A stretch of DNA of 64,000 nucleotides from assembly GCA_037952775.1 (NCBI GenBank), contig JBANAY010000003.1:20336001-20400000 (forward strand), written 5' to 3'. The stretch is from Clonostachys chloroleuca (taxonomy: Eukaryota > Ascomycota > Sordariomycetes > Hypocreales > Bionectriaceae). The position numbers and the translations under genes were made by a program. Shown here one piece after another: positions 23,930 to 34,830 of this stretch; positions within the stretch are counted from its first letter, which is position 1, and each line of letters starts with the position of its first letter. A model generated the notes under the pieces. The model ran no database searches and was not told the DNA's origin. It was given only the letters and a program-made list of their open reading frames with translations.

Positions 23930-25504
23930 TTACAGCTTGGCCTTAGCGATGGATCCCCTCTCGTCTCTGTACGTCGCCAGATTGTTCCTCTTGCTGTCGC
24001 CGCCGTGTTGGACCTCGACGGGGGCGTCAAAGATGGCTGCATCAGGCTTCTCCTTTCTCTTCTCCACCTCGACATACTCTCTCTCCCCGTGGCCTAGGTA
24101 TAACTGCCTCGGTCTCCAGATCTTGACACCCGAAGGCGTCAGCATCTGCTGTCTCCAGTGGGCCAACCATCCAACACAGCGAGGGACAGCGAAGAGAACA
24201 GGGTAGAAACTATAGAAGTGGAACGGTTAGTCAAATAAACACCTTATAAATATGGGACGCCTGAACTAAAGAAAATAAACTTACTCAAGTGGGAATCCCA
24301 TAGCCTGATAGATGAGCCCCGAGTAGAAGTCCACATTGGGGTACAGGTTACGACTGCGCATAAACTCGCTCTCCCGCGCGTACTGGGCCAGGGTCAGAGC
24401 GGTGTCGAGCAGGTTGTTGCGGCCCGTGACCTTGAACACCTCCTCCGCGAGCTCCCGGATGGCTGTGGATCGCGGGTCAACGTTCTTGTAGACCCGGTGG
24501 CCGAACCCGACGAGGACGCGCTCCCTCTTCTCAACCTTTTGCATGAACGCGGGCACATTCTCGGGGGACCCAATCTCCATGAGCATGCGGATGGCGCTCT
24601 CGCTTGCGCCGCCGTGGGACGGGCCGTAGAGGGCGCTGCAGCCGGCGGCCATGACGCTATAGGGATCTACCAGAGAGCTACCGACCTGCAGGACCGTCGC
24701 GGTGGAGCAGTTGACCTCGTGGTCGGCGTGGATGATGAACAGGGCATCCAGCGCCTTCTCCAGGACGGGGTGCGGCTTGTACTCATGGCCAGAGAGATGA
24801 TCCAGGAGGTAGAGGAAATTGCCGGTGTAGGACAGCCCCTGCGCCGGGCGGTTGAAAGGACGACCTTGTCGCATGCGGTATGATGCGGCGGCGAGAGTGG
24901 GCGCCTTTCCAATGATGCGGAGAATCTGCTTGTCCAGGCTCTGGAGAGCCTCGAGATCCCCGGATGCGGCCTTGGTGAAGAGCTTCTGCCCCTGGAGCGA
25001 CGGGTTTGCCTCTGGGGCAAAAGCGCCCAGGGTAGCGAACGCAGACGTCAACATGGACATAGGGTGGGAGTCGTACCGGAATGACTTGAACATGCCCTCG
25101 ATGTCGCTGTGGATGTAGGTGTGGTGCATGATCTCACTCTCCCAGGTCGAGGACTGGGCGCTGGTGGGCAGCTCTCCGTAGATGAGGAGGTATGCGGTCT
25201 CGAGGAAGTTACTCTTGTGGACAAGATCCTGGATGGGGTAGCCACGGTACCGCAGGATGCCATCCTGGCCGTTGATGTAGGTGATTTTGCTCTGGATGAC
25301 GGCGGTGTTCATGTACGCAGGGTCAAACACCCTCAGGCCCTGTGAGGTCTCATTCTCAGGCCGCTCATCCTGCGGCTGGGCCTTGATGTTCTTGATATCG
25401 GTGGCCAGCACCGAGTTATCCTTGATGGGGATCTCATACGTCTTGCCCGTGCGGTTGTCCACCACAGTCAGAGACTGACGTGGGTTGGTCTTGATGGCCG
25501 TCAT
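23930..25504 (-). CDS. Peroxisomal (glyoxysomal-type) citrate synthase
   Basis: Condenses acetyl-CoA with oxaloacetate to citrate. Exons 25504-24285 and 24209-23930 (intron GTAAGT...CTATAG, 75 nt) give 499 aa. The three catalytic residues are present: His262 (HADHEVNCS), His297 (GPSHGGAS) and Asp392 (NVDFYSG). The sequence follows the bacterial/plant-glyoxysomal branch (DPAYMNTA, GILRYRGYPI), not the mitochondrial enzyme. There is no mitochondrial presequence, and the C-terminus is AKL, a type 1 peroxisomal targeting signal (PTS1). The start is the first ATG after a leader intron with acceptor CTGCAG just before it. The gene lies head-to-tail with the PTS1-bearing alcohol oxidase gene, suggesting a shared peroxisomal setting such as the glyoxylate cycle. 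A methylcitrate synthase role is less likely. Confidence 0.92.
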
Positions 25505-25506
25505 CC

Positions 25507-25646
25507 CTGCAGGTAACACGCGTCACAGGTAGTTGATGCGGTCGCGAAGCTTGCAAGCCACCGAGATTAATGACAGCAGGGAGGAGCTCGGAGGACCGGG
25601 AGGAAGCTGGTGAAAATGGCTCAGGGGGCAAAGGAGGGCTTCTTAC
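25507..25646 (-). other. Intron in the 5' leader of citrate synthase
   Basis: Donor GTAAGA (25646) and acceptor CTGCAG (ending 25507) lie one base beyond GATG of the start codon. The leader exon upstream has no start codon leading into the gene. If transcription starts above 25700, a short upstream frame (25700-25677, 7 codons and a stop) would be in the leader. Confidence 0.55.
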
Positions 25647-26060
25647 GTGGTTGGGGAGAGGTGCTGGAGGTGTCAATCACAAGGGATGATAAGCTGGCAT
25701 ATGATAGGTCCACACAGCCACCGATTGAGCCGAACGAAAGCTTATGCAGGTTTGCCGAGCCGAGGTGCAAGGTGGGTTCTTGCCCGGAGACTCGGAGCCG
25801 GGCGAGCCTTATTCCGGCGGTTATCGATTGCTGCACCCTCGGTTGCGTCATAGCTGAGTAGCTTACCCTGGACCCAGGCCCCTGCTTCATCCGACACGAC
25901 TTGCCCGAGGTCATTGTGAAAACTCAGCAGATCAATTTATGTCGATTACTACGGTCGATTTGTTATCATATGAGCTAATAAACACGCAGAAATATGGCTA
26001 GATGTCAACAGCCAGCCAACAACGCTGAAAGAGAACAATTTGGTACAATCAACGACCCAT

Positions 26061-28773
26061 TTACAGGCGGGAGTTAAGGACAAACTCTCCCGGCGCATGA
26101 TACGTGGGGACCTTCATGTCCAGGTCGCTACCAGAGTAGCCGAGATCTTCGGCAACCAGCAGAGCAGCCTTCTCACCAATCAAAAGGGCGGTGGAATATC
26201 TAATTCGCAATGTCAGACAGTCATCTCACATCAACAGAGCAGTCAGTACACGGGGCGACTCACGTGTTGCAGCCGACATTGTCGGGGCAGATACTCAAAT
26301 CAGCGACCTTAAGTCCCTTGACGCCATGGACATTCAATCTCTCATCGAGCACACCGTGCTTGACGATACTGTTGCCCTCCTTGGGGGCCATCGAGCAAGT
26401 CTAGACAAACAAAGTCAGCAGATGGAGGCACACACATCTCAAATGATCAGAGCCCTTCACTTACACCCAGAGAATGCCATGTGGTCTCGACATGGCGCTT
26501 GACCCACTCCTCGACGGCTTTGATATCCTCGGTGCTGTACTTGAGCTCCTCGCGGACGCTGGCCCTGTTGCTGGAGACGATGTTGACGTCGCTCTTCTTC
26601 TCAGCCTCGCAGAGGGGCTGCGTCCAGCTGCCGTGCTGGATACCCGCGGTCAGGTTGCCGGGAAGAGCGTACTTGTTGGTGGTCGGAAGGTCGAGGTCGA
26701 GGGCCTTGGCGGGGGAGTCGTAGTTGAAGAACGGGTGCATGTTGGCCACCTCGCCGGCGTACGCGTCCATACGGCGGGCCGTCTCGCGGGACTTGATGTA
26801 GCCCCAGACCATGGGGACCATGTCGCGCTCGTCGTTCATGAAGCCAGCATCGAAGTCGGGGACGGCATATGGGTCGGCCGAGGTGATATGGGTCGATCCA
26901 CGAGAGAAGGGGTACTCGAGGAAGTGGAACATGGTGAAGAACTTGCCGGGGGCCTGGGATTGTCAGTAACTCCCATCTAGGAGACGGGGCTAAGGGGAGT
27001 GGAGTGTCCTACATCAACATGTGGTCACCGAACCAGCCGGCGATGACCGAGTAGTGCATCACGGGCTTGTCGGGCTTCTGCTCAAAGTACGACTTCCAGC
27101 CCTCGGTGAAATGGGGGGTCGGCCAGCTCTCAAAGTCCTTGAGCTCCTTGGCTGTAGGGCGGATCTTCACGCCGGCATCAATTCCATTGGTGGCAAGAGG
27201 GCCAGTTCCCTTGATATTCCACTCGTCGAAGACTCCTAAAGTAGAGTAACCAATCAGTCACGCCGTCCCATATCCTGTCATTCTCAGGCACTCACTCTTC
27301 TGGACCTCGGGGTCACCGCGAACAAAGTCGTCGAAGCTCTCCGTCTCTGGCTTCGCGCGGTAGACGGAGAAGGTGAGGTAGTGATCCTGGAAGTTCAGAC
27401 CAACACCGGGAAGGTCGACGATGGGCTGGACACCAGCCTTACGGAGCTTGGCGGGGTCACCTGCGTCCCAGGTCAGCCGAGCCCGAGATGGATACACATC
27501 AACTTAAGAGAGGAAATACATACCAACACCAGATCTCTGGAGGATCAATGGGGAAGACAGAGTTCCGCCGGAGACGACAATCTGCTTGCGGGCCCTAAAG
27601 GTCCTTCCCTTGAGCTCTCTTGGGTCAAGAGGCTTCATAGGGCTGATTACCGCACGTATCAGCAATCAATTGCACCACTCAGGCAGTTCTGCTGGGCAGG
27701 CACTTACACAGTCTTGACTCCAACAGCACGCCCATTCTCAATAATGACCTTGTCGACCTTGGTGTTGCAGGCCAGGTAGAGGTTCGAGTGTTTGGCCCGT
27801 GTGGCGTGGATATAAGCGTGAGCGCTGTCACTTCGACGGCCGGTCTACCCACCACCAATTAGTCTCTGACTTGACAGAACAAGGACGACGACAATGCATC
27901 ACTTACATCCCGGTTGATCCACTTCAGCCAATGCTCAGCGCCATGGCCAGTGGTAAGGTCCTGGAGATCATCGACGGTGGGAATGCCCTGGGACTCAGCA
28001 GCCCGGAGGAAGTCCTCCTTCACGGGGTACGTGCTTTAGGTCGTTAGTCTCTGGCTCAACCCTACGAACTGTCACTCTGTCCTTACTAATTTCCAAAGGA
28101 GACCTTGATTGGGCCCTCGAAACCGTGGAGGTCGCTACCCAGACACGTTAGCTCAATCCCAATCACAACGAGTAGGCTTGCTAGAAGTGGCACACTCACT
28201 TATGACCAGCACGCTGGTACGTCTCATGCTTCTTCATCAAGGGGAGAAGCTCCTTGGTGGTCCAACCCTTGGCCTGGAAGTCATCGTAGTCGGAGGCCGA
28301 GGCACGAGTGTACATCTACGGTCGAACCGAGTCAGCCTTCGACCTGGGTGGATGGGGGATGGAGCAGTGCATTGCATCACGTACCATGAAGTTGATGGAG
28401 GACCCGCCGCCGAGGATGTTGGCGCAGGGGACGATGGCCTTCCTGCCATTGAGCCACTTGGAAGGCCTGGACTCGTAGAAGGTGGCCGTCTTAGAGTCCA
28501 GCTTCATGTTCCGGGGGTAGATACCCGGGCGGAACACCCATGGGTTGTTGAGGTTGTTCTCTCCACCTTCAATGAGAAGGACGGAGAGGTTGTGGTCCAA
28601 ATTGGCCAACCTGTTTGCACCAGCTGGTCAGTCAACCGAACCAATCGATGAATGAAGGGGCGGGCATCAACTGGGTGAAGAATGGAGGGGCCTCACCTTC
28701 CAGCCACCACACATCCCGTGCTGCCACCACCACAGACAATGATATCAAACTCCTCAGGAAGGGCTCCGCTCAT
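26061..28773 (-). CDS. Peroxisomal alcohol (methanol) oxidase, GMC family
   Basis: An FAD enzyme that oxidises short alcohols to aldehydes and makes H2O2. Twelve exons start at 28773, 28610, 28315, 28134, 28033, 27844, 27642, 27460, 27235, 26953, 26400 and 26199. They would encode about 667 aa, close to the 663 of yeast methanol oxidase. Visible features are the FAD fold GGGSTG (residues 15-20), the GMC signature CANILGGGSSINF, the active-site His in TTWHSLGTC, DNVGCNTYSTAL near the end, and a C-terminal SRL peroxisomal signal. The intron between exons 9 and 10 is odd. Homology needs ATG joined in phase to GCC, but the only GT (27012-27011) is one base too early, so GT-AG splicing shifts the frame. 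One missing G would explain it. Substrate range in this fungus is unknown. Confidence 0.85.
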
Positions 28774-30574
28774 GATTGCGACGTTGCTTGATAGTAGAAA
28801 GAAGGAATTGGTTGATATGAGATCCTCGATGAAGCCGGATCAGTGACCAAGAACTCTTCCTCCCTCACGCCAAACGATGCGTTTATATTCACCGACGACC
28901 GACCAAGGGCCACCTTCGTCCCCTCCCCTCCTCGCGCCTCAGCTAGCAGAATATGTTTCGACCCCTCTCTCCCTTGCATCCATCTTCCCCATTTCCCGGT
29001 ATCTGGACGAGGGGTTCCCAGCCAGTGCTCGTTTGATCCTTGCATTGGCGGGTGCGCCGGCATGACATGTTGTGTTGGTCGCCCGTCGTTTCTCTGCGGG
29101 CAGCCCACACGAGACCGACTCCTGGCTGTGTTTGTGATCGGCCGCATAAACACCATCCTGGGCAGTCCCCTCCCCCAAATGCGGTTCCGCAGTATAGAAA
29201 CAGAGCCGTGATCTCGGGGCCACGAACGAGATTGGATCCCCGCGCGCCGCGTTTCCCCATCGGCGCTACGATGCATCATCCTGACCTAACGCTGGCCTGA
29301 CACGAAGTGCTCTCCCACTCCTTCTCCTCCTCTCCCAAAGGAGTGCGTCTCGCCTCGCCTTCACCTCACCTCCAGGAGACACGAAACGCGAACCAATTGG
29401 CACTCAATCAGCAGCGATACAACGCACGCCACACCCTCTTTCAAGCGCAAAAGGCCAGCTCGCTCAGACAAAGCCCCCCAACAGCACCACCCACCCGCAG
29501 AGCCAAGCTTCGAGCTTGATCAATACCATTGCTGGGCCAGTATCAGATGCAACCCCAGATTATGCGCCCCGCTTCTTTAGAAACTGCGGGGGAGAACAGG
29601 CCCCAGGATGTTATCCAACGTCTGTGGAGTAGCCCCCCCAGTGTGAGGAGAAAAGAAAGACGCAGCCCATCGATACGCGGAGCCGACGGGCGGGACGGGA
29701 TTGGAGGAAAATACCCTGCGGTGACCTGCTGTCCCACCCAAGGGGACTTTGGGTGGAGGAGCATAGAGTGGGTGGACGCTCTGTGCTGCGAGTCGAAATC
29801 CGCGTAAGCTTGGGGGTTGGGCAGTGACCATCCCACAGATACATACACGCACACCCGTCTGCAGTGGCGAGCTGCATCTGTCATGTTACGACGAGATGCT
29901 ACCTTCCGGACGGCCGAGAGACGTCGGGTAAGGGTATCCGCTCTGACCGCCGCTGCGTATACAAGAGCCTTTCATTATACAAACGCTGTGGAGATGTACA
30001 ATTGGTTTGTTCATCAGCGTACAGACACTTCCTGGCGTTGGCTTGCTAAGCAAACCGGCTGCCTCGGTCTCTTGAGATGGGCGCGGCGACATACAGCTTG
30101 CGCGATGCAGTCGCGGTTGGGGCAGACCGTTGAGTAGAGCACTTGAAAAAGGAGATTTGAGGGAGGGGGCGTATCTGCGGACTGGCAAGGGGATGTGGCT
30201 ATGGGACCATAGGAGAATGAAACGGTGGTTCACCACGCGTTGAGAAAGCCAAGAAAGAAGCGAAGGATGGTTGCGTTGTCTATGATGTTGGGTCAAACGA
30301 GCCTACCATGTCAATGCAACGCTCCAGGTTGTATCCTGCTCTACGGACTGGCAATCTCCCAGTCCACTACGGTTGATCAAGTCTACTTTGGTTAATATTG
30401 GGCGTGGCGATGTCACCACGATGATTGCTTCTCCGCTAATCTCCACCACTTTTGCTGTAGCGAGAGGAGGTTTCCCATGAAGACTCTCCAAAAAGCTTGG
30501 TGGTACTGCTCCTCATCGCCGTGCAAGGTCCTACCCTGCCATTAGATGGGCAGCCTTGAATCCAGCCCGGGAAT
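28774..30574. other. Intergenic: alcohol oxidase promoter side
   Basis: About 1.8 kb separates the alcohol oxidase start from the end of the CDF pseudogene. Open frames are GC-rich shadows on both strands. No domain or RNA gene was found. Confidence 0.45.
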
Positions 30575-31976
30575 TTACAGTAACTTCTTGAGCTGGTGTT
30601 CCTATATAAAGAAAAGAGGAAAGACCGGTAAGGTAAAGAAACGTGGTTAGGAGTATCAGAGGAGATGGAGCTCACCGGCTTGTGACTTGTCTCGTAGTCG
30701 ATGTGGACAAACGCCCGCTCAATCGAGGGGAGCGTCTCGAGCTTGATCTGGAGCTCCTCGGCGACGTCGTGGGCGACCTCGACACGCTCGTTCCGGTCGA
30801 GGACGATGTCCACCTCCGTGACAATGCGAGGGCCGCTGTAGTACGCGCGGACGGTGTCGATCCGCTCAATCAGAGGCGAGTGTGTCATGGCTTTCCGAAC
30901 CCAAAAGTTAGCCAATCACATAAATATCCCGATAGTGCTGTAGACTGTAGAACTCACAGATGTAAGTGATGAGTTGGAGGACCTCGCGATCAGCCGTGAC
31001 GCCGATGAGCAGCTGGAACTCCACAGGATGTCCACCTGGGAGTAGGTAGCCTTGACGGTCCAGCAGAGGAAGAACAGGGCAAGCTTGGTCGCAAAAGCAC
31101 CAGCGACGGCAAGGACGGAGGGAAGGTGGAACTTGTTCGTCTCCTCTTCCTTATCGGCTGCCAGATCGCGGGCTGACATGACGATCAGGACCAGGGAGAC
31201 GGAGAACATGACGAAGGAGAAGACGATGTTCCCGGCCGTGGAGATCCGCGCACGCCCAGAGGGATACTTGCGCGCATCGACCTCGTTGACGACGCGGTGG
31301 GCCATGTAAAGCATGATGCCGGAGAAGGGGTCGAAGATGGAATCAGCCAGGGTGGTGAACAGAGAGAGGGACCCGGAGCTGAAAGCACCGTACATCTGCA
31401 GGCCAGAGAGGAAAATATTGGCGACCAGAGAGCCCTTGACGCAGAGTGCGTGCAGGAAGGTATTCTTGCCGTGGTCATCAAGCTTGTCCTGCTCGTGCTC
31501 GTCGACCGACTTGAGCATCGCATGGATGCTCTGATTCTGACTCTCGTAGTATTTCTCCAGGCCGTTACCCTTTCGGAGCCCAACACGCTTGCGCGAAGTG
31601 TTGGCCTTGATTTCGGAGTCGAGCTAGAGGCTGGCTGAGGGATTCAACGGGTCGGAGACATTGTGTTGGAACTCGATGTCTTTCCCGGCGGGAGGAGGGA
31701 TGGTCGCTCGATGGTGTGTCTCGGTGCTGGCGGGGTTGCTGGAGCTGCCGCTCGTCTCGCCGACGCCTTGGGAGTCGAGATTGTCAAGGATGACGGCATC
31801 GACGTGCTCATGGTGCTTTCCTGATATGGCGTCGAGGTTGTTCTGCCGCGTCTAGTCGGCTCTAGCATGTGTAGATGGATGTAGGAAGGGCAAAAGAAAG
31901 GAGCCGGCTGCAACCCCTCCCTGAGACGATCAGCCTCGGGATTTAGAGGATCCCTGCCAAGATGTGGTGACTCCAT
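30575..31976 (-). pseudogene. Cation diffusion facilitator (CDF) transporter, broken
   Basis: The family exports divalent metals (Mn, Zn, Fe) across membranes. The N-terminal half is recognisable: SEIKANTSRKRVGLRKGNG, then membrane helices 1-4 with the metal site DSIFD. The C-terminal half is also intact: EFQLLIG, MTHSPLIERIDTVRAYYSG, then the end EHQLKKLL in a last exon 30601-30575, with introns GTGAGT...GGAAAG and GTGAGC...TATATAG. Two lesions separate the parts. An in-frame TAG (31626-31624) sits just before LDSEIKAN, where one C-to-T change in CAG would suffice. At 31020/31021, DILW runs directly into EFQ in another frame. Helices 5-6 with the second metal site, about 48 residues in relatives, are therefore absent. 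The 5' end is uncertain; 31976 is a possible ATG. Confidence 0.75.
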
Positions 31977-32461
31977 CTGCTAGTTGCATGGTGGGGAGTT
32001 TCTTATTTTGATCCCTGCGCCATCGTTCATCTACGTCTCCGCGAAAAGGCGATCCGTGAAGGTTGCCGATGAGACCAGTCGAGTGACTGTGATGGTTACC
32101 ACTGCTGCAGCCACCGTCATGTTGTGCGGATGAAAAGGGTTTTCATGAATTAGTCAGTGTATTAAATGCCAAGAGAGGGTATTGCGTGCTCCCTGAGCTC
32201 GGATAAATCTATGGAAAACCAAAGGAGGGAACCTAAAAGCCAAGATATGATGTAAAGGAAAATTATATGTGTGTGCGCTCGCTTTTCCATTTCGACAATC
32301 ACGGGTATTATCACGTCACATGTGCCAACTCCAAGACTCCATACAAGCGTCCCAGGACATACCAAATCACGAAGCTGAGGCGGAGAGGAAAAAGAAAGGT
32401 ACGGGCAGATGAGACATAAGCGAGAGATACACTAACGCAGCTGGCGATAAGGATGCGGACA
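31977..32461. other. Intergenic
   Basis: The space between the CDF pseudogene and the 3' end of PFA5 probably contains the CDF promoter and the PFA5 3'UTR. Nothing else is seen. Confidence 0.5.
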
Positions 32462-33908
32462 TCAATCTCGAGAGGGCCTTCTCTCAACCATCTCTACCTC
32501 ATCGGCCCGAGAATGGCGCCGTCGATGTCCCTGTGGAAGCCCATGACGCTCCTTGAGCTCCTCGATAAGCGATCCGAACTCGTAGAAGCTCTCCGGGTTG
32601 TCATGGTTGCAACATGGGGAATGCCTGATGGGCAGAAGCCATTCGAAGATGTTGTTTCCCATCACTGCCTTGAAGTTGCGCCAGTAGCCTAGATCGAATG
32701 GGTTCTCCCCGGGCTCTGTCTTGACAATCGCAAATGTCCGTACGGCCTGCCGGTCTCGACTCGATGGCGTGAATCCATTCGTCGGGGAGTGCGGCTCTGT
32801 ACCGGGAGGACCAGGTAGCGGGAAGGTGACTGTTTGGTAGCTGGCTGTCGACGGAGTCCCACGAGGGACGCGGATGGCAATGTAATGTACCGCTCGCCTC
32901 TTGAATACATCGATATTCGTAATATTCTCCACAATGTAGCGCGTGGATGTCATGGACATGCCAAAGGCGAAAAGACCGAACAGCCCGGAGAGGGCAAGAA
33001 TAACTACTACGCGCCAGTCCAGCGGGTCCGAGGCCTGGATTTGCTTGTGCAAACAGTATCCAGCGGTCGCAACGCAGACGGCGAGATACATGGAGACCCA
33101 GTAGGTGAATTGGGCGAAGAAATTGAAAGCTGGTTTGACTCGTATTAGCTCAGATCCCTCCATGAAGGCTGGCAATGCTTCGGAGGGGAGTTTTGCAGGT
33201 TGTCTTACAAGTCTCGGAGACCATTCCACCAACCCAGGGGCAGAGATGATCCATCTTGCGAACACAACGGCCCAGCTCGCTCGAATGGTGGGAACGGTCA
33301 GGCTTCCAGCTCCAACAGAGGGAGCACCACCTGGGGCGGCCGTCCGGTTCACAGATGAACATGGTCTTGGTATAGAAGGACTCGAGGCCGGGGCTATCGG
33401 GGCTCAGATCGGGGGTAGACCATGACTGCGATTCGAGGTCTTCCCTCTCCTTGTGAGGGAGGGCCTTGCGTTCATTGTGCACTCGCTGGCGTCGCTCGGA
33501 CCATGGGACAAGGCCCGGGTTGGTCTGTGTCGTGTATACTGTTCTCACGTAGGCGGCAAGGGCGAGGAGGAAGAAGACAAAGTACAGGACAATCAAAGCA
33601 ATGGCGAGACCGCGCTCGTGGTGCTGGCGATACAGATAGTCGACTGGGGCGGGCAAGGAGGCTGGTCAGCAGCGGCACGATGCGACGAAGGCACGAGGGA
33701 AAGGGGAGGGAAGTGAGGGGCGGGCGAGCCGGCTGAACGCAGGACGGTGGTGGGTGTGGAAGGTGGCACAAAGGCGCGGGCATCCGAACGTACCACAGAG
33801 GTGAGCGATGACGGCGTATTTAGCAAACGCAAAGGCAGCGACGATGAAGCATGGGATGATGCGAACCGCCCAGCGGGTTGCGACACGGCTGGGACCCGGC
33901 TGTGTCAT
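32462..33908 (-). CDS. PFA5: Palmitoyltransferase PFA5 (DHHC family)
   Basis: Transfers palmitate to cysteines of target proteins at endomembranes. Exons 33908-33794, 33643-33209 and 33129-32462 (donors GTACGT and GTAAGA) give 405 aa. Two N-terminal membrane helices (about residues 16-35 and 50-72) are followed by the Cys-rich domain: [22 protein letters not shown] at about 146-167, then [12 protein letters not shown]. Two further helices lie in exon 3, followed by a charged tail. The VRKMDH.CPWVGG..SETSF..F context is that of PFA5. The catalytic tetrad reads DHLC rather than DHHC, and the usual HHC of the zinc ligands reads HHS. The catalytic Cys is kept. Because PFA5-type enzymes tolerate DHYC-like variants, activity is plausible but unproven. 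Confidence 0.85.
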
Positions 33909-34799
33909 CGCGACATGGTGGTTGGCGGACGTTTGGGGCGGCACGAATCGGACTTGGTCGGTGAGTGGCTGGGCGGCAAGTCGAATCGAATGGGATCGGG
34001 TCGCGGTGCGTCGCTGGCGGTAGCAATGCTTCCTGCGACGATGTGTTGTGCTCGCGAGGAGCTTATGCAAGCGGACGGGCTCGATTGTTTTCGTGCTTTG
34101 CCCTGTTTGCGTAGAGGGGGATTGCAATGTGCCGATGCGGTTGAATGCACTGTACTCTTTACGGTGTTTGAAGTGTAGATACACAGTGTGTCCACAGTTA
34201 TGTCATCCATCAGCCTGTCCGCCTTCTCCAGCATGTTACAGGCGAGGGCTCGGTGCCTCAGTGAGTTCTGCTAGCAGGGACATGCCGCTGTAACAAAACA
34301 CGGTATGAGCGAAAGTATTGCGAATCGTTTGTGCCCAGAGGCATCGCAACCTGAGGTGCACATTTATTGCAGCCGAACTCGACGTATTCTGTGTGTTGCA
34401 CAGTCGCAATTGCCCGTGCGCCCAAGTGCACACGCGCGCACCTCCAGATGACCGACAGAACTGCACTTTGCTGCAAGAACTGCTGGCAGAGCGCTTGGCA
34501 CCCGTCCGGCGACGAATGAGGGCCAGACCAAGCAGAGAGCCTCTTCTGCATCAGGCGAAAGGCTCTGTGTGTGCATTGCCAAGCCGCAAATCGAGGTGCA
34601 CTTTCTTTCTGCCTTTTGAGCCTCAACAACGGCCAAATCTATGATATAAGACGCCGCCCCTCTCCCGGCCATTTGCAACCATTCTCTCGTCTCGCCTTGC
34701 CTTGTCTTCACTTCATTTTGTCTCCTTGCCGTGCCGGGTTCGTCTTGTCTTGTCCTGCCCCAGCGACAGCTGCGATGTTCCCAACCATTGGCCCTGGTG

Positions 34800-34830
34800 C
34801 AGGATCAGGAGCAGGAGCAGGAGCAGGAGC
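34800..34830 (+). repeat. GGAGCA hexanucleotide repeat
   Basis: About five imperfect copies of CAGGAG/GGAGCA. A short frame over it would encode Gly-Ala repeats; I regard it as a simple repeat, not a gene. Confidence 0.8.

Noticed and set aside
33666..34184. 172-aa minus-strand frame starting upstream of PFA5
   Set aside because: Only its middle is the true first PFA5 exon (from 33908 to 33794); the rest is leader and intron.
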